Shown: piece after piece, positions 7,715-8,773 of the stretch | How the letters are laid out: each line of letters begins with the position of its first letter | How positions within the stretch are numbered: the stretch's first letter is position 1 | From: DASPKW01 sp038244055 | GTDB lineage: Bacteria > Planctomycetota > Phycisphaerae > Tepidisphaerales > Tepidisphaeraceae | Direction: 5' to 3' | NCBI GenBank assembly: GCA_038244055.1 | Contig: JBBRTW010000306.1 | Coordinates: forward strand, 1 to 8,773 | DNA: 8,773 nucleotides | Notes under the pieces: model-generated | Database searches by the model: none | Seen by the model: only the letters and a program-made list of their open reading frames with translations | Told to the model about the DNA's origin: nothing | Translations under genes and position numbers: made by a program

Positions 7715-7770
7715 GGGTGACTCCCTCTCCTGTACTCGGGAGAGCAAGATACAAGGGCGGGGGTGAGGGC
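7715..7770. repeat. Palindromic intergenic repeat-like element
   Basis: The element begins GGGTGACTCCCTCTCC and ends GGGCGGGGGTGAGGGC. CTCTCC (7725-7730) pairs with GGAGAG (7739-7744) across an 8-base loop. This 'CCCTCTCC...GGAGAG...GGGTGAGGGC' composition resembles small dispersed intergenic repeats found in many GC-rich bacterial genomes; only one copy is in the window, so the repeat status rests on resemblance. It overlaps the 5' extension of the TPR open frame and argues against a TTG start at 7754. Confidence 0.5.
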
Positions 7771-7968
7771 CGGCCGCTATTCAGCGGACCGATGCCAACA
7801 CCTCCAAGAACTCTGAGAACGCATTCACACCTGCATAAAAAAAGAACGGCCGGCCAGCCCCGCTTCTGACAGACTCCGAATCAAATCCCGCCTAAGATGC
7901 CCTGTCAAGGGTACTGTCGCCCCTCGCACCCGCCGGGTACACTGATCGTTTCCCGCATTGCAATCGAT

Positions 7969-8382
7969 ATGAAGGCCCACACCAAGTACTTCACGTTCAA
8001 TACCCACAAAAAGCGGGAATACATCAACATCACGGCGGATGTCGAGCAGGCGGTCAAGGAGGCGGGTATCCGCGAGGGGATGGTGCTCATCTCCGCCATG
8101 CACATCACCGCGGGCGTGTTCGTCAACGATAATGAAACCGGCTTCCTTAAGGACCTGGATGATTTTCTCGAACGGCTGGCTCCTGAAGATGGCTACTACC
8201 GGCATCACCAGACGGGTGAATCCAATGGTGATGCTCACCTCAAGAACATTCTCGTTCATCACCAGGTCATTCTGCCCGTCACCAAAGGCGCACTCGATCT
8301 GGGGCCATGGCAGCAGGTTTTCTATGCCGAGTTCGACGGGCAGCGGGCCAAGCGGCTGATCATGAAGGTCATGGGTGAGTAG
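7969..8382 (+). CDS. YjbQ/UPF0047 family protein (secondary thiamine-phosphate synthase enzyme family)
   Basis: This 137-residue protein has the usual length and layout of the family, for which weak thiamine-phosphate synthase activity has been reported but whose main role is unsettled; it is expected to be a soluble, trimeric metal-binding protein. Family marks seen: FNTHKKREYINIT (10-22), AMHITAGVFVNDNE (43-56) with His45 and Glu56, YYRHHQTGESNGDAHLK (76-92) with Asn86, Asp88 and His90, LGPWQQVFYAEFDGQR (111-126), and the RLIMKVMGE end. ATG 7969 gives a normal N-terminus (MKAHTKYF); an in-frame ATG at 7897 would add 24 residues that look unlike the family. No Shine-Dalgarno sequence precedes the start. 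There is no thiamine gene beside it. Its stop lies only 22 bp before the -35 box of the downstream promoter, with no visible terminator between. Confidence 0.95.
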   Translation: MKAHTKYFTFNTHKKREYINITADVEQAVKEAGIREGMVLISAMHITAGVFVNDNETGFLKDLDDFLERLAPEDGYYRHHQTGESNGDAHLKNILVHHQVILPVTKGALDLGPWQQVFYAEFDGQRAKRLIMKVMGE

Positions 8383-8404
8383 CCATAAATTTGCCCGGCA
8401 CCCG

Positions 8405-8432
8405 TTGACACCCACGCCAGAGTCGATATTAT
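8405..8432 (+). promoter_or_regulatory. Strong sigma70-type promoter, probably for rRNA
   Basis: A perfect TTGACA (8405-8410) and TATTAT (8427-8432, five of six matches) are separated by 16 bp. An AT-rich patch ATAAATTT (8385-8392) sits upstream where an UP element would be. Transcription should begin near 8439. No coding frame with protein-like content follows, and the downstream boxA motif suggests the transcript is a ribosomal precursor. Confidence 0.7.
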
Positions 8433-8520
8433 TCGCGACCCCACTGATGGAAACGCCCCGTGGGAATCGCCCCCCGGTTGTGGTAACGAAAGTGCCGACA
8501 ACGGTTTGCGAGAAGTTGGC

Positions 8521-8532
8521 CCCGGCAACGGG
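8521..8532 (+). promoter_or_regulatory. boxB-like GNRA hairpin
   Basis: CCCG, the tetraloop GCAA, and CGGG form a small hairpin 16 bases upstream of the boxA motif. A hairpin followed by boxA is the order found in rRNA antitermination leaders. The stem is only 4 bp, so its role is inferred from position. Confidence 0.4.
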
Positions 8533-8548
8533 AGTTCGATGGATCGCA

Positions 8549-8560
8549 GCTCTTTGACAA
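8549..8560 (+). promoter_or_regulatory. boxA antitermination motif
   Basis: GCTCTTTGACAA closely matches the rRNA boxA (TGCTCTTTAACAAT in E. coli; many phyla have CTCTTTGACA followed by a TGAAT stretch upstream of 16S). Here GTGAATGAAT follows directly. BoxA RNA binds NusB-S10 so that RNA polymerase reads through the untranslated rRNA genes. Confidence 0.7.
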
Positions 8561-8647
8561 GTGAATGAATCGGACGCCGCGAGGATGTGAGCGGCCGGTC
8601 GGAAGGTTCTGGTGAAAGCCGGGATTGGAAGACGCGGTCGCACGAAT

Positions 8648-8685
8648 CTTGAAGTGAAAACTTCAAGCTTGAAGTAAAACTCAAG
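8648..8685 (+). repeat. Tandem pair of near-identical hairpins
   Basis: The first hairpin is CTTGAAGT (8648-8655), loop GAAA, ACTTCAAG (8660-8667), a perfect 8-bp stem with a GNRA loop. The second follows at once: CTTGAAGT (8668-8675), loop AAA, ACTCAAG (8679-8685), the same stem with one T deleted, leaving one bulged A. They look like a duplicated unit in the leader RNA. Confidence 0.85.
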
Positions 8686-8705
8686 CATCTTCGCGGTACA
8701 CACGC

Positions 8706-8731
8706 AAGAAGTGATCTTTTGATCATTCCTT
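8706..8731 (+). other. Leader hairpin with TTTT loop
   Basis: AAGAAGTGATC (8706-8716) pairs with GATCATTCCTT (8721-8731) across a TTTT loop, 11 positions with one A-C mismatch and one G-U pair. It has no trailing U tract and so is not a standard terminator. It may be an RNase III or other processing element of the leader. Confidence 0.6.
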
Positions 8732-8733
8732 GA

Positions 8734-8773
8734 GTTAACCGGCATCCGCCTACGCGGGTGGGTGTCGGTAAGC
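8734..8773 (+). other. Long hairpin at the window end
   Basis: CCGGCATCCGCC (8739-8750) can pair with GGTGGGTGTCGG (8757-8768) at all 12 positions (three G-U type pairs) across the loop TACGCG, and the stem continues through GTTAA / TAAGC with one mismatch to the last base of the window. An alternative short register (CCGC/GCGG) exists inside it. It may extend beyond the edge. Confidence 0.6.

Larger units (their letters stand above)
7680..7968. other. Divergent intergenic region
   Basis: This 289-bp spacer separates the divergent TPR and YjbQ genes. It holds the TPR Shine-Dalgarno sequence, a palindromic repeat element, two GGCCGGCC blocks (about 7769-7776 and 7848-7855) and an A7 run around 7837-7843. 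TACACT at 7938-7943 could be a -10 box for the YjbQ gene, but no convincing -35 goes with it. No protein-like short frame is seen. Confidence 0.6.
8439..8773 (+). ncRNA. Putative 5' leader of an rRNA precursor
   Basis: From the predicted transcription start to the window end there is no gene-like frame, but many local RNA hairpins: CCCAC/GTGGG (8440-8444 with 8460-8464), GTTGT/ACAAC (8477-8481 with 8498-8502), CCCG-GCAA-CGGG (8521-8532), two tandem hairpins (8648-8685), and two more at 8706-8731 and 8734-8773. With the strong promoter and the boxA motif at 8549-8560, this fits the external leader of a 16S or 23S rRNA. Neither rRNA's conserved body is reached: the universal 16S 5' region (GATCxTGGCTCAG) is absent. 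The final GGTAAGC resembles the start of bacterial 23S (GGTTAAGC in E. coli), which is suggestive only. Confidence 0.6.

Noticed and set aside
7680..7754. Longer TPR protein starting at TTG 7754
   Set aside because: The extra 25 codons lie within a palindromic repeat-like element, while ATG 7679 has a well-placed Shine-Dalgarno sequence.
8719..8728. TTTGATCAT as the start of 16S rRNA (TTTGATCATGGCTCAG in E. coli)
   Set aside because: The match stops after nine bases; the following bases do not continue the highly conserved GGCTCAG, and they form hairpins instead.
7825..8745. A 306-codon minus-strand open frame
   Set aside because: It is the antisense shadow of the YjbQ gene extended into the rRNA leader; no recognisable domain, and the + strand gene is unambiguous.
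8439..8773. Leader as another structured RNA (RNase P, tmRNA, 6S, SRP or a riboswitch)
   Set aside because: None of the conserved cores of these RNAs could be seen, whereas boxA and the strong promoter point to rRNA.

Overview
The window is GC-rich bacterial DNA with four complete protein genes and, at its right end, what looks like the promoter and leader of a ribosomal RNA transcription unit. A planctomycete, perhaps of the Phycisphaerae type, is the best guess. The reasons are the short LRR protein with 'VTDAG' repeats and a 'PVTSAGVQELQAARPGLKI'-like end, a Der GTPase whose second P-loop reads GKRNAGKS and which carries a long basic tail, and a very large cytosolic TPR protein. This is inference from protein style; no rRNA body lies inside the window to confirm it.

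Layout: (1) 1-87 may be the last 28 codons of a + strand gene whose stop overlaps the stop of the next gene. (2) 84-827 (-) is a small membrane-anchored leucine-rich-repeat protein containing an 84-bp in-frame tandem DNA repeat. (3) 828-911 is a short divergent promoter region; both neighbouring genes have a -10-like box about 6 bp from the ATG, suggesting leaderless mRNAs. (4) 912-2579 (+) is der (engA), the double GTPase for 50S ribosome assembly. (5) 2583-7679 (-) is a gene of about 1,700 codons for a TPR protein with an embedded C39-like (papain-fold) cysteine peptidase domain; it converges on der with three bases between the stops. (6) 7680-7968 is a non-coding divergent region with a palindromic dispersed-type repeat (about 7715-7770). 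(7) 7969-8382 (+) is a YjbQ/UPF0047 protein. (8) 8383-8773 is non-coding: a strong sigma70-type promoter (8405-8432), a boxB-like hairpin, a boxA antitermination motif (8549-8560) and a series of hairpins, as expected upstream of 16S or 23S rRNA, whose body would start past the window edge.

The genes do not form an obvious pathway. Der and the rRNA leader both concern ribosome production, but they are separate units. The least explained item is the giant TPR/C39 protein: an apparently complete Cys-His-Asp triad plus the oxyanion-hole Gln sits between two TPR arrays, with no signal peptide, no transporter domain and no candidate substrate peptide beside it.
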